NCBI GenBank assembly: GCA_017860295.1
Contig: JAFNAS010000004.1
Coordinates: 62,001 to 126,000, forward strand
Origin: Bacteroidota bacterium
Lineage (GTDB): Bacteria; Bacteroidota; Bacteroidia; Bacteroidales; Paludibacteraceae
Reading direction: 5' to 3'
Length of the DNA stretch: 64,000 nt
A program made the position numbers and the translations under genes. The notes beneath the pieces are model-generated. The model worked only from the letters and a program-made list of their open reading frames with translations, made no database searches and had not been told where the DNA came from. Shown here piece by piece: positions 9,133-16,520 of this stretch (position 1 is its first letter; every line of letters starts with the position of its first letter).

Positions 9133-10099
9133 ATATTTTTGCAATCATTTCGTTATACTCCTCGTCCATATTGCTCCGGGCTGTTATACCTCCTCCACTT
9201 TTAAACATCAATCCCCGATCGGTTTCTTCGATAAAACGGATCATCACGGCACTATCCAAAACTTGTCCATCGAAAACACCAAATACCCCGGAATAATAAC
9301 CCCGGTCGTATTTCTCAACCTCACGGATAATTTCAGTCGTTCTTATTTTAGGCGCTCCGGTAATAGAACCGGCCGGAAGCATTGAAAACAGAATATCGCC
9401 CAATTGTGACTGATAATCGGGATTCAACCGGCCACGTATTTCGGAACTAACCTGCAAAAGAGCGCCTTTGCCGGTCTCTATTGTTTCGACGTAACGATAA
9501 CGGGTCATTTCAACTCTGTCGGCTATCCTGCTAATGTCATTACGCAAAAGATCGACCACACAATTGTGCTCTGCTTTTTCTTTTTCGTTATTCAGAACCT
9601 GCTCCGTCGCATTGGGAAGCGATGCGTCAATTGTCCCTTTCATGGGGCAGGTGACAATGGTTCCGTTCTCAATTCGCACAAAAGTTTCCGGAGAAAAACA
9701 AACGAAATGGTTTTTGTACCATAACTTATATCGGGCATTTGACGCATGATAAATATCCAGCGTTGACGCATCACAGGTGATTGGGGTCTGACAGGTAAGA
9801 TTGACAACAAAGCTGTTTCCGCGTTTAATTTCATGCACAACCCTTCCGAACTTCGATGCATACTCCTCTTTATCTATTGGAAAAACTTGCAGATTGATTT
9901 TGTTTTGCGATAAAGCCCGTGATGCTGAACATAACGGCGTTTGAAACCGAATTTGCCGGTCGTCTATCTCGTTCAAAGGAATAACTACCGGACAACGCTG
10001 CAGAAAATCGACAAAAAAAAGAAACGGACGACCTTCCGATCCCAAACGGTTCATACGCTGTATAGCTTTTTCTTCCGTAATACAAATAGGGTGATCCAT
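9116..10099 (-). CDS. pabB: aminodeoxychorismate synthase component I
   Basis: A 327-residue chorismate-binding enzyme that aminates chorismate to 4-amino-4-deoxychorismate using ammonia from a PabA-type glutaminase, which is not in this window. Motifs: RGNSFVVNLTCQTPI, CPMKGTIDA, NDISRIA, and the signature GSITGAPKIRTTEIIREVE followed by YYSGVFG. It is shorter than anthranilate synthase TrpE and lacks its N-terminal feedback module, matching compact Bacteroidetes PabB. The ATG at 10099 is chosen because a -7 promoter element lies just upstream (10120-10127). The end overlaps pabC. Confidence 0.9.
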   Translation of the reverse strand: MDHPICITEEKAIQRMNRLGSEGRPFLFFVDFLQRCPVVIPLNEIDDRQIRFQTPLCSASRALSQNKINLQVFPIDKEEYASKFGRVVHEIKRGNSFVVNLTCQTPITCDASTLDIYHASNARYKLWYKNHFVCFSPETFVRIENGTIVTCPMKGTIDASLPNATEQVLNNEKEKAEHNCVVDLLRNDISRIADRVEMTRYRYVETIETGKGALLQVSSEIRGRLNPDYQSQLGDILFSMLPAGSITGAPKIRTTEIIREVEKYDRGYYSGVFGVFDGQVLDSAVMIRFIEETDRGLMFKSGGGITARSNMDEEYNEMIAKIYVPVG

Positions 10100-10119
10100 T
10101 ATCTTTCGCTTCGGTGCTA

Positions 10120-10127
10120 CAAAGGTA
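10120..10127 (-). promoter_or_regulatory. putative pabBC -7 element
   Basis: TACCTTTG on the minus strand matches TAnnTTTG exactly, about 20 bases from the pabB ATG. The -33 element is weak (TTTT near 10147-10150). Confidence 0.5.
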
Positions 10128-10216
10128 GTCAATCCGATGTTACCGGAAAAGTAAATTGAGCGAAAATAAAGCAACGGAAATAGATGCCGAAAGAAATAAA
10201 AATGTTCATACCGTGT

Positions 10217-10224
10217 TATCTTTG
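10217..10224 (+). promoter_or_regulatory. putative pdxH -7 element
   Basis: TATCTTTG on the plus strand, 78 bases before the pdxH ATG; no good TTTG at -33. It lies back to back with the pabBC promoter in a divergent interval. Confidence 0.45.
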
Positions 10225-10302
10225 TTGTGCAAACATCTTATTCCGGCTATCATCCGAAACATAAAAAACGATATTTCACCATACAATAAGTAAATCGACA
10301 CA

Positions 10303-10992
10303 ATGAATTTTTTCAAAAGTATCTCAGGTCAGATTCAGGGCAAGTCGTTGCGGCAATTGGTTGCCAATTTCAGAAACGAATACATTTCCAACGGTATAAA
10401 AGAGGATGAACTGAAAGAAAATCCGATAGATCAGTTCGAAATCTGGTTCAGCGAAGCCGTAAACAGTAAGTTGCGCGAACCGAATGCCATGCATTTGGCC
10501 ACGACCACTCCCGATGGAAAACCGTCGGGGCGCGTTGTTTTGCTGAAAGGTTTCGACGAAAGAGGTTTTATTTTTTATACCAACTATTCGAGTCGTAAAG
10601 GGCACGAAATAGAAAGCAACAGTTATGCTGCCATCACCTTTCTCTGGCTCGAATTATACAAGCAGGTGCGCGTAGAAGGAACCATTCACCGCGTTCCTCC
10701 CATCGAAGCCAGCCATTATTTCGATAGTCGTCCCAGAGGAAGTCAGATCAGCGCCTGGGCATCTATGCAAAGCCAACCGGTAAACAACAGGCAGGAGCTG
10801 GAACAACGGATGGAAGATATCGAACGTCAGTTTAGCGGCAAACCGATTCCCCGTCCCGAAAACTGGGGAGGTTACTGCCTCTTGCCCACTAAAGTGGAAT
10901 TCTGGTTAGGGAGAGCTAATCGGCTGCACGACCGCATTCTGTACGAATTGCAAGACGATAATAACTGGACAAAGCAACGATTATCGCCATGA
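10303..10992 (+). CDS. pdxH: pyridoxamine 5'-phosphate oxidase
   Basis: A 229-residue FMN enzyme oxidising pyridoxine- or pyridoxamine-5'-phosphate to pyridoxal 5'-phosphate, using oxygen. Motifs: GRVVLLKGFDERGFIFYTNY (FMN binding), SRKGHEIE, RVEGTIHRV, SRPRGSQISAWAS, and the C-terminal signature FWLGRANRLHDR ending QRLSP, the conserved terminus of the family. Its length is normal. Possession of an oxygen-using enzyme fits an organism that tolerates some oxygen, in line with cydAB in this window. It is followed after 53 bases by the DUF2007 gene. Confidence 0.95.
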   Translation: MNFFKSISGQIQGKSLRQLVANFRNEYISNGIKEDELKENPIDQFEIWFSEAVNSKLREPNAMHLATTTPDGKPSGRVVLLKGFDERGFIFYTNYSSRKGHEIESNSYAAITFLWLELYKQVRVEGTIHRVPPIEASHYFDSRPRGSQISAWASMQSQPVNNRQELEQRMEDIERQFSGKPIPRPENWGGYCLLPTKVEFWLGRANRLHDRILYELQDDNNWTKQRLSP

Positions 10993-11045
10993 TGAACAAG
11001 GATATCTCCTATTTTTGAAAGACAACTGATTTTATTTCAACCGAC

Positions 11046-11297
11046 ATGCATCAGGATCACGAATTTGCCATTGAAATCTTTTCCGGCACTCTATGGGAGG
11101 CTCAGTTGGTACAGAGCCTCCTGCTGCATGTCAATGTCGAATCATATCTTGTCAACTCGTTGCTGAATGCTTATGCCTTCAATCCAGTGATATCACAGAG
11201 TGTTAAAGTGATGATCTCAAGCAACGATATAGAGATTGGCAAAATAGTGCTGGATGATTATTTTGCTAATCGACAAACGAACAGCGAGTTTGAATAA
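11046..11297 (+). CDS. DUF2007-family small protein
   Basis: An 83-residue protein with the layout of DUF2007 (putative signal-transducing protein): an opening FAIEIFSGTLWEAQLVQSLL, where a helix after the first strand carries the conserved Glu-Ala, and a second half VKVMISSNDIEIGKIVLDDY. The fold is ferredoxin-like and the function is unknown. It sits between pdxH and a transglutaminase-like gene with short gaps, probably in one transcription unit. Confidence 0.7.
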   Translation: MHQDHEFAIEIFSGTLWEAQLVQSLLLHVNVESYLVNSLLNAYAFNPVISQSVKVMISSNDIEIGKIVLDDYFANRQTNSEFE

Positions 11298-11314
11298 AAT
11301 TAAAGTAAGCTGAG

Positions 11315-12427
11315 ATGCAGAAACCCATCATCTTTCTGGTTGCTTTTCTTTCCGTGATGACGCTGTGGGCTCGGGGTACACACAACGGTCTGCCTGTTAT
11401 CGAAGCTACAAACAGCATAGCCGGTTATCGAATCGGAAACGATTGGTTTGAAAACAAATGGGTGATTATACCTCAAATAAAAGAAGATACGCTGACCATC
11501 CCTTGTTATTCGCCCGTCGAAGATGTTGCCTTTTACACCGACCAAGACAGTATTCACATTGACTTACTTCCCAATCAAAGCTATAAATTCTTTATTCTGC
11601 TTAACGATACTGCGTATGCTTCGACTATTATCCGGGGTGTTCACCCTGCCTTGATGGCATTGACCTTTGATACGATTACGCCTCCTGTAATTCCGGTTAT
11701 TTACGAACAAGGAAGTTCGAATCGCTATCTTATTCAACTCCGCGAAAAGTACAAACTGAATCGTATCGTAAAACATGCAGATAATGATACCGAACGGGCT
11801 CTTGAAATAATGCATTGGGTGCACCGGCAGTGGAAACACGACGGATATAATGCTGCCAAGAAGAGAGATGCCTTGTCGATTCTGGATGCTGCCCGAAACG
11901 GGAATAACTTTCGGTGCGTCGAGTATGGCATCGTTACGGCAGCCTGCCTGAATGCCATCGGGCTAAAAGCTCGGGTATTGAGTCTGAAAATAAAAGAGGT
12001 GGAAACAACATTATCGGGAGCCGGACATGTAGCTACCGAAGTATTTCTGAACGATCGGAAACGGTGGGTGTTGCTCGACAGTCAGTGGGATGCAATGCCG
12101 GTACTCAACGGAATACCTCTCAATGCCGTCGAATTTCAACAGGCCATTACATGTCACTATTCTCAACTTACAATTGGCTCGTTGTCTGGTGTAAGCAAAC
12201 GAATGTATGTCAACTGGATCTATCCGTATCTGTATTACTTCAATTTTCCGTTCGACAACAGAGAGGGCCGCGACATCGAACGCAAAACTATCGACGGCAA
12301 GAAAGCGTTGATGCTGGTTCCTGTCGGAGCAAAGAATCCTACCCTGTTTCAACAGAACCGTAAACTCGACTATTGCATCTATACAAACGGCTTGAAAGAG
12401 TTCTACGCTTCTCCGGACAATCGTTGA
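11315..12427 (+). CDS. transglutaminase-like domain protein, exported
   Basis: A 370-residue protein with an N-terminal signal peptide (QKPIIFLVAFLSVMTLWARG). The transglutaminase core lies at about residues 160-260: Cys in FRCVEYGIVTAACLNAIGL, His in GHVATEVFL and Asp in WVLLDSQWD form the expected Cys-His-Asp triad. In bacteria such domains are usually thiol proteases or peptide-modifying enzymes, not true transglutaminases. It presumably acts in the periplasm or on the surface. A role is not known; the start is 17 bases after the DUF2007 gene. Confidence 0.8.
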   Translation: MQKPIIFLVAFLSVMTLWARGTHNGLPVIEATNSIAGYRIGNDWFENKWVIIPQIKEDTLTIPCYSPVEDVAFYTDQDSIHIDLLPNQSYKFFILLNDTAYASTIIRGVHPALMALTFDTITPPVIPVIYEQGSSNRYLIQLREKYKLNRIVKHADNDTERALEIMHWVHRQWKHDGYNAAKKRDALSILDAARNGNNFRCVEYGIVTAACLNAIGLKARVLSLKIKEVETTLSGAGHVATEVFLNDRKRWVLLDSQWDAMPVLNGIPLNAVEFQQAITCHYSQLTIGSLSGVSKRMYVNWIYPYLYYFNFPFDNREGRDIERKTIDGKKALMLVPVGAKNPTLFQQNRKLDYCIYTNGLKEFYASPDNR

Positions 12428-12522
12428 TTTCCGATTCCAACAAGTTTTTCCTGATTGCCTGTTCTGAAAAATAACCTACATCGTATAATCACTCAAGGGT
12501 GCCGGTATAAATCTGCTATCAG

Positions 12523-12560
12523 CAAAAAAATAAGGAAGTTATCTCCGCAATAACTTCCTT
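12523..12560 (-). terminator. terminator after the DUF2059 gene
   Basis: Perfect 10-bp stem AAGGAAGTTA (12532-12541) / TAACTTCCTT (12551-12560) with a 9-base loop, followed on the minus strand by ATTTTTTTGC. It serves the DUF2059 gene and may also stop readthrough from the convergent transglutaminase gene. Confidence 0.8.
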
Positions 12561-12608
12561 AAATGCCACCACTTCAAATTTTATTTTAAGCAATTAATCC
12601 GTAACATG

Positions 12609-13121
12609 TTATTGCTTTTTTTGTTGCTGTTTATTTTTGTATTTATCGGTCTGTTCTTTTATTATATTCATTATTTCGGGCATGTATTTCTGTGTTACTA
12701 TAGCTACCATATCTTGTTGCATGGCCAGTTGCGAATTAATCAGTTTCTGACCCGATGGCGTTTTGTAAAACCGGATGTAATCGTCTATTTCGCCCTGAGT
12801 AAAATAGTTATCATACCATTGTACCATATCCACATTAATCATCCTCTTTATTATATCTGCCAGTTTTACCCGAATAGGGTCCATTATAGACTTCATTGCA
12901 GACTGAGCTAAAGAGTCTTTTACATGTATTCCTTTCGATGTCAGAACGGTAGTGGCTGCCGAGGAAGAGATGGACGGAAGCATCGACGAGAACATCTTAT
13001 CGATTAACGAATCGGATTGCATCAAATGAAACAACTCTTTGATAGATTCCGTTTTGGTTTGCGAGAAACCACTGACCGATGCCATCAGGCAAAGCACTAA
13101 AATAAATGTCTTTCTTTTCAT
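12609..13121 (-). CDS. DUF2059 domain protein, exported
   Basis: A 170-residue protein starting at the ATG at 13121 with signal peptide KRKTFILVLCLMASVSGFSQ. The mature part is helical with the DUF2059 pattern: KESIKELFHLM-type opening, a central segment ending in WYDNYFTQGEIDDYIRFYKT, and PSGQKLINSQLAMQQDMVAI. The C-terminus is rich in Lys and Gln. The family is periplasmic and of unknown function. The frame is open 25 codons upstream, but that part lacks export features. Confidence 0.8.
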   Translation of the reverse strand: MKRKTFILVLCLMASVSGFSQTKTESIKELFHLMQSDSLIDKMFSSMLPSISSSAATTVLTSKGIHVKDSLAQSAMKSIMDPIRVKLADIIKRMINVDMVQWYDNYFTQGEIDDYIRFYKTPSGQKLINSQLAMQQDMVAIVTQKYMPEIMNIIKEQTDKYKNKQQQKKQ

Positions 13122-13351
13122 GTGAATAGTTTTGAAATTAATAATTGGGTCTGTTTGACAGACGTAACCCCTTTTTTTATATTGAGTGATAGGCAAACCA
13201 ATCGGTTCTTCTCTCTTATCGGCATCGATCTTTTTTTTGGTTCTACCCCAAACCTACTGACGATCGATAATGCCAGTCCTGTAAGCCTGAAGGGGCTAAT
13301 CTGCTTGCTGTTTCTTGTGTCTTGTTTTACAAACTCTTCTATTTGCACTTA

Positions 13352-13403
13352 CCCAAAGTCCCCTCAAGGGGAATCGAAGATCAGCGAAGCTAATTAGGGG
13401 TTG
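13352..13403. repeat. dispersed GC-rich repeat, copy A
   Basis: Within the gene-free interval 13122-13446. The palindrome TCCCCTCAAGGGGA is followed by ATCAGCGAAGCTAATTAGGGG. The same arrangement, with AGCGTAAGCTAATTAGGGG, recurs at 30164-30214 and in part at 19230-19280. A further fragment, GAAGGGGCTAATCTGCTTGC, lies at about 13290. No convincing gene is seen in the rest of the interval. Confidence 0.7.
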
Positions 13404-13446
13404 ACTAACTACATAACGCTTTACAAATATGTGCCAGCAGCGAGAC

Positions 13447-16023
13447 TTAAGTTGTAATTTGTTGGGCAAATTCTTTCAGTTTATCAAGCTTGGGATGACC
13501 TTGCTTCTCGGCTATAGTAATATGATCCTGCAAATTCCAACCAATTGATTTTGCCCCTTTCCCGATTAACTCCTCCAATTGCTTTTCAGCCTCCTCATAC
13601 CATTTAGGATAATGGGCAAAACGATAAAACCATAATTCAGATAATAAACCTATATTCTCATTATCATCAACTTCAAAAGCCTGATCGATATATTTTTCAG
13701 CAGTCTCAAAATCTTTTTTATGTAAAATTAAAAAGTGCGCATAGTTGCCAAGGTTATTTGCATGTTTGGGGTCTGCTGCTATTGCCTTTTTATAATACGC
13801 TTCGGCGCTGTCATAGTCCTTTTTGATAATATACAATAAAGAGGCATAGTTTCCTAAACTATTTACATGTTTGGGATCTACCTCTATCGCTTTTTTATAA
13901 TACGCTTTGGCGCTGTCATAGTCCTTGCGAATATTATGCAATAAAAGGGCATAGTTGCATAGAGTATTTGCTTGTTTGGGGTCTGCCGCTATTGCTTTTT
14001 TATAGTACGCTTCGGCACTGTCATAGTCTTTTCGAATATTATGCAAGAAAACGGCATAGTTGCCTAGAGTATTTGCATGTTTGGGGTCTGCCGCTATTGA
14101 CTTTTTATAATACTCTTCGGCGCTGTCATAATTCTTGCGAACATTATGTAAGAAAAGGGCATAGTTGCCTAGATTATTTGCATGTTTAGGGTCGGCCACT
14201 ATTGCTTTTTTATAATACGCTTCGGCACTGTCATAGTCCTTGCGGATATTATGCAATAAAAGGGCATAGTTGCCAAGGTTATTTGCATGTTTGGGGTCTG
14301 ACGTTATTGCCTTTTTATAATACTCTTCAGCACTGTCATAGTCCTCGCGAATATTATGCAAGAACCAAGCATAAATGCCTAGAGTATTTGCATGTTTGGA
14401 GTCCGCCGCTATTGCCTTTTTATAGTACTCTTCGGCGCTATCATAGTCCTCGCGAATATTATGCAAGAAAAGGGCATAGTTGCCTAGAGTATTTGCATGT
14501 TTGGGGTCTGACGCTATTGCCTTTTTATAGTACTCTTCGGCGCTGTCATAGTCCTTGCGAATATTATGCAAGAAAAGGGCATAGTTTCCCAGGTTATTTG
14601 TGTTTTTAGGGTCTACCGCTATTGCCTTTTTATAATACGCTTCGGCGTTGTCATAGTTCTTTCGGATATCAGTCAAGAAAAGGGCATAATTGCCTGAAAA
14701 AACTGCATCTTGAGAACTTATCTTTATTGCCTTTTTATAATATTTTTCGGCGCTATCATAGTCCTTTCGGATATCAGTCAAGAAAACTGCATAGTTTCCC
14801 AGACTATTTGCATTTTTTGGGTCTGCCTCTATTGCCTTTTTATAATGCTCTTCGGCTCGGTCATACTCCTTTTTGATATCAGTCAAGAAAACTGCATAAT
14901 AGCCTAATAAATCCGAATTAGCAGGATATTTAGCAATCCCTTCCCGATATGTTTTTTCTTGCCGATCAATGTCTTTTTCTATATACGCATCGTATAAATA
15001 TTTATTTGCGCCGGTAAAAAGTTCTTTTGTAGCATTGGATACCGGCTTTTTCGTTTGTTGGATAGATGCTAACAGCTGCTTTAGTTTGTTGTCTAATTCT
15101 GTCAGCCTACCTTTGGCAGCCTCCACAAAGGGATGTGTCTCCAGTTTATCAAGCTTTGAAAATATGTCATAGTCCAAAGCTGTATTGAAGGCATACATCA
15201 ATTCATCGAATCCATCTATGCGAACAATAAAATCTTTATTTGTAAGTAAATCCTTTGTTCTAACATTCAGTTCTGAATTCTCTTTTAACACACACCAGTA
15301 TATACTCTTCCTGTTTTCAACAGGTATTTTTTTTAAGTATTGCATCAAACTGCCATCATTTCCGCCATATCCGATAACAAGCAGATGAAACCGGCTTAGA
15401 ATAGGTGCCAATGCTTTTTCCCATTCTTGTTTAAGGCAATCAGTACCTTCTTTATCATTAAATGGATGCAAGAACAAATCTCTATGTACTTTGATAATAG
15501 TTGGCCTTTCTGTATTGGAAGATATAAACTCAGCTAACGTTTCATGCCCTGCAATAAAAGGTTTTTGAGCAGTAAACATGCGAACAGCATCTTCCACTAA
15601 ATAGTCGAAATTGGTAGTAATAACAAAATTGTGTTTTTCATTTACCAAAATCTGAGAAAGAATAACATACCCCAAACCGGGGTCAATGTTTTCCATCAAT
15701 TTTTTGAATTCATCGTAACCTAATTGATCATTCGCTTCATAGCGTTTCTGGTATAAATAGGGATAAAACTCACCGATCTTTTCTTCGTCAAATCCAATTG
15801 AATCTTTCCAATCAGATAACTCTTCCTCTGTTAAATCTTCTTGTAAAGCTTTGTACCACTCAACGGCAAGTTCCCATCCTGTTTTAATTCCGGAAGATTT
15901 TGAAGCTCCGGCTCCGATTAAGAAACAAAAGCGAGTGTCTTCACTTTTTAATTGCTTAATATCTTTGAACATCCGAACAAGACGTTCTTGACTAATTACT
16001 TTAGGCTCATCTTGTGTTTTCAT
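13447..16023 (-). CDS. SIR2-like NADase domain fused to a TPR array; candidate defence protein
   Basis: An 858-residue protein. The N-terminal SIR2-like fold (about 30-285) shows the NAD-binding signature GAGASKSSGI (37-46), TTNFDYL (136-142), a KVH motif with the candidate catalytic His 180, and VIGYGGNDGSL (216-226). A linker is followed by eleven 35-residue TPR units (385-769) and degenerate units to about 830. SIR2 domains in bacterial immune proteins (Thoeris ThsA, DSR, SIR2-HerA, SIR2-APAZ) degrade NAD on phage sensing; TPRs often serve as sensor or scaffold. I infer an abortive-infection-type role; no partner gene is adjacent. The gene is AT-rich compared with the tgt-mtaB segment and is flanked by repeats, suggesting acquisition. 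The ATG at 16023 is the only sensible start. Confidence 0.85.
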   Translation of the reverse strand: MKTQDEPKVISQERLVRMFKDIKQLKSEDTRFCFLIGAGASKSSGIKTGWELAVEWYKALQEDLTEEELSDWKDSIGFDEEKIGEFYPYLYQKRYEANDQLGYDEFKKLMENIDPGLGYVILSQILVNEKHNFVITTNFDYLVEDAVRMFTAQKPFIAGHETLAEFISSNTERPTIIKVHRDLFLHPFNDKEGTDCLKQEWEKALAPILSRFHLLVIGYGGNDGSLMQYLKKIPVENRKSIYWCVLKENSELNVRTKDLLTNKDFIVRIDGFDELMYAFNTALDYDIFSKLDKLETHPFVEAAKGRLTELDNKLKQLLASIQQTKKPVSNATKELFTGANKYLYDAYIEKDIDRQEKTYREGIAKYPANSDLLGYYAVFLTDIKKEYDRAEEHYKKAIEADPKNANSLGNYAVFLTDIRKDYDSAEKYYKKAIKISSQDAVFSGNYALFLTDIRKNYDNAEAYYKKAIAVDPKNTNNLGNYALFLHNIRKDYDSAEEYYKKAIASDPKHANTLGNYALFLHNIREDYDSAEEYYKKAIAADSKHANTLGIYAWFLHNIREDYDSAEEYYKKAITSDPKHANNLGNYALLLHNIRKDYDSAEAYYKKAIVADPKHANNLGNYALFLHNVRKNYDSAEEYYKKSIAADPKHANTLGNYAVFLHNIRKDYDSAEAYYKKAIAADPKQANTLCNYALLLHNIRKDYDSAKAYYKKAIEVDPKHVNSLGNYASLLYIIKKDYDSAEAYYKKAIAADPKHANNLGNYAHFLILHKKDFETAEKYIDQAFEVDDNENIGLLSELWFYRFAHYPKWYEEAEKQLEELIGKGAKSIGWNLQDHITIAEKQGHPKLDKLKEFAQQITT
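13717..14871 (-). repeat. eleven 105-bp in-frame tandem repeats encoding TPR units
   Basis: Eleven consecutive 105-bp units without gaps, each encoding 35 residues on the pattern K-D-Y-D-S-A-E-x-Y-Y-K-K-A-I ... NYALFLHNIR. The central units (13927-14556) differ at few bases, including silent positions, which points to recent duplication or gene conversion; the outer units 1-3 (14557-14871) are more diverged. Unit boundaries run every 105 bases down from 14871. Confidence 0.95.
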
Positions 16024-16087
16024 TCTAATCTTGATAGGAATTTTCTATGGTCAGAATTTATTCTTTGCTATCCTAATTTCTCCGCCC

Positions 16088-16095
16088 CAAATCTA
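16088..16095 (-). promoter_or_regulatory. putative -7 element of the SIR2-TPR gene
   Basis: TAGATTTG on the minus strand matches TAnnTTTG, 64 bases before the ATG. No TTTG at the ideal distance, though TTTTG lies 14 bases upstream. Confidence 0.35.
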
Positions 16096-16153
16096 CAAAA
16101 TTCTTCTTGCAAAACACGTTTTTGGTTAATTTATTCTCATTTCAGGTAGTTTG

Positions 16154-16447
16154 GCGCTTGCTGCAATTGTCTATATTCTCATTGCAGATTGTTTTTTTCT
16201 TTCTGCAGATCATTATGTTTTCATTGGAGATTGTTTTTTTCTCTCTGCAGATTGTTTTGCGCTCTCTGCAGATCATTTTATTTTCATTGCAGATTGTTTT
16301 TTTCTCTCTGCAGATGATTATGTTTTCATTGGAGATTGTTTATTTCTCTCTGCAGATTGTTTTTTTCTTTCTGCAGATTGTTTTGCGCGCACTTTAGTTG
16401 ACGAATATTTCATTTTAGTTGGCTGATATTTGGTTGCAAATGGCTTT
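16154..16447. repeat. 21-bp tandem repeat block, about 14 units
   Basis: The gene-free stretch 16024-16520 is dominated by degenerate 21-bp units of the form TTTCTCTCTGCAGATTGTTTT, alternating with GTTTTCATTGGAGATTGTTTT, so that a higher-order period is visible. Because 21 is a multiple of three, two plus-strand frames stay open, giving leucine- and phenylalanine-rich heptads, and one minus-strand frame is open too, but none has a plausible start or start context. In another minus-strand frame it reads NNLQREK-type heptads broken by regular TGA codons. I treat it as non-coding or a decayed coiled-coil gene. Confidence 0.8.
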
Positions 16448-16520
16448 GTTTAAAAGCGAAACGGAGTAATACGGCCTTTTGAGAACCGTATTACTCCGTC
16501 TATGTATTGAATTGGACTGT

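Noticed and set aside
13122-13397. 91-codon open frame on the plus strand between the DUF2059 and SIR2-TPR genes
   Set aside because: It runs through the dispersed repeat element and shows no domain or promoter; it overlaps the leader of the DUF2059 gene.
13717-14871. Regularly spaced repeat that could be read as a CRISPR array
   Set aside because: Units are contiguous 105-bp blocks without spacers and encode a continuous TPR protein; no cas genes are near.
16107-16397. 96-codon Leu/Phe-rich open frame in the 21-bp repeat
   Set aside because: Openness is expected from a 21-bp period; two plus frames are open equally and neither has a plausible start context.
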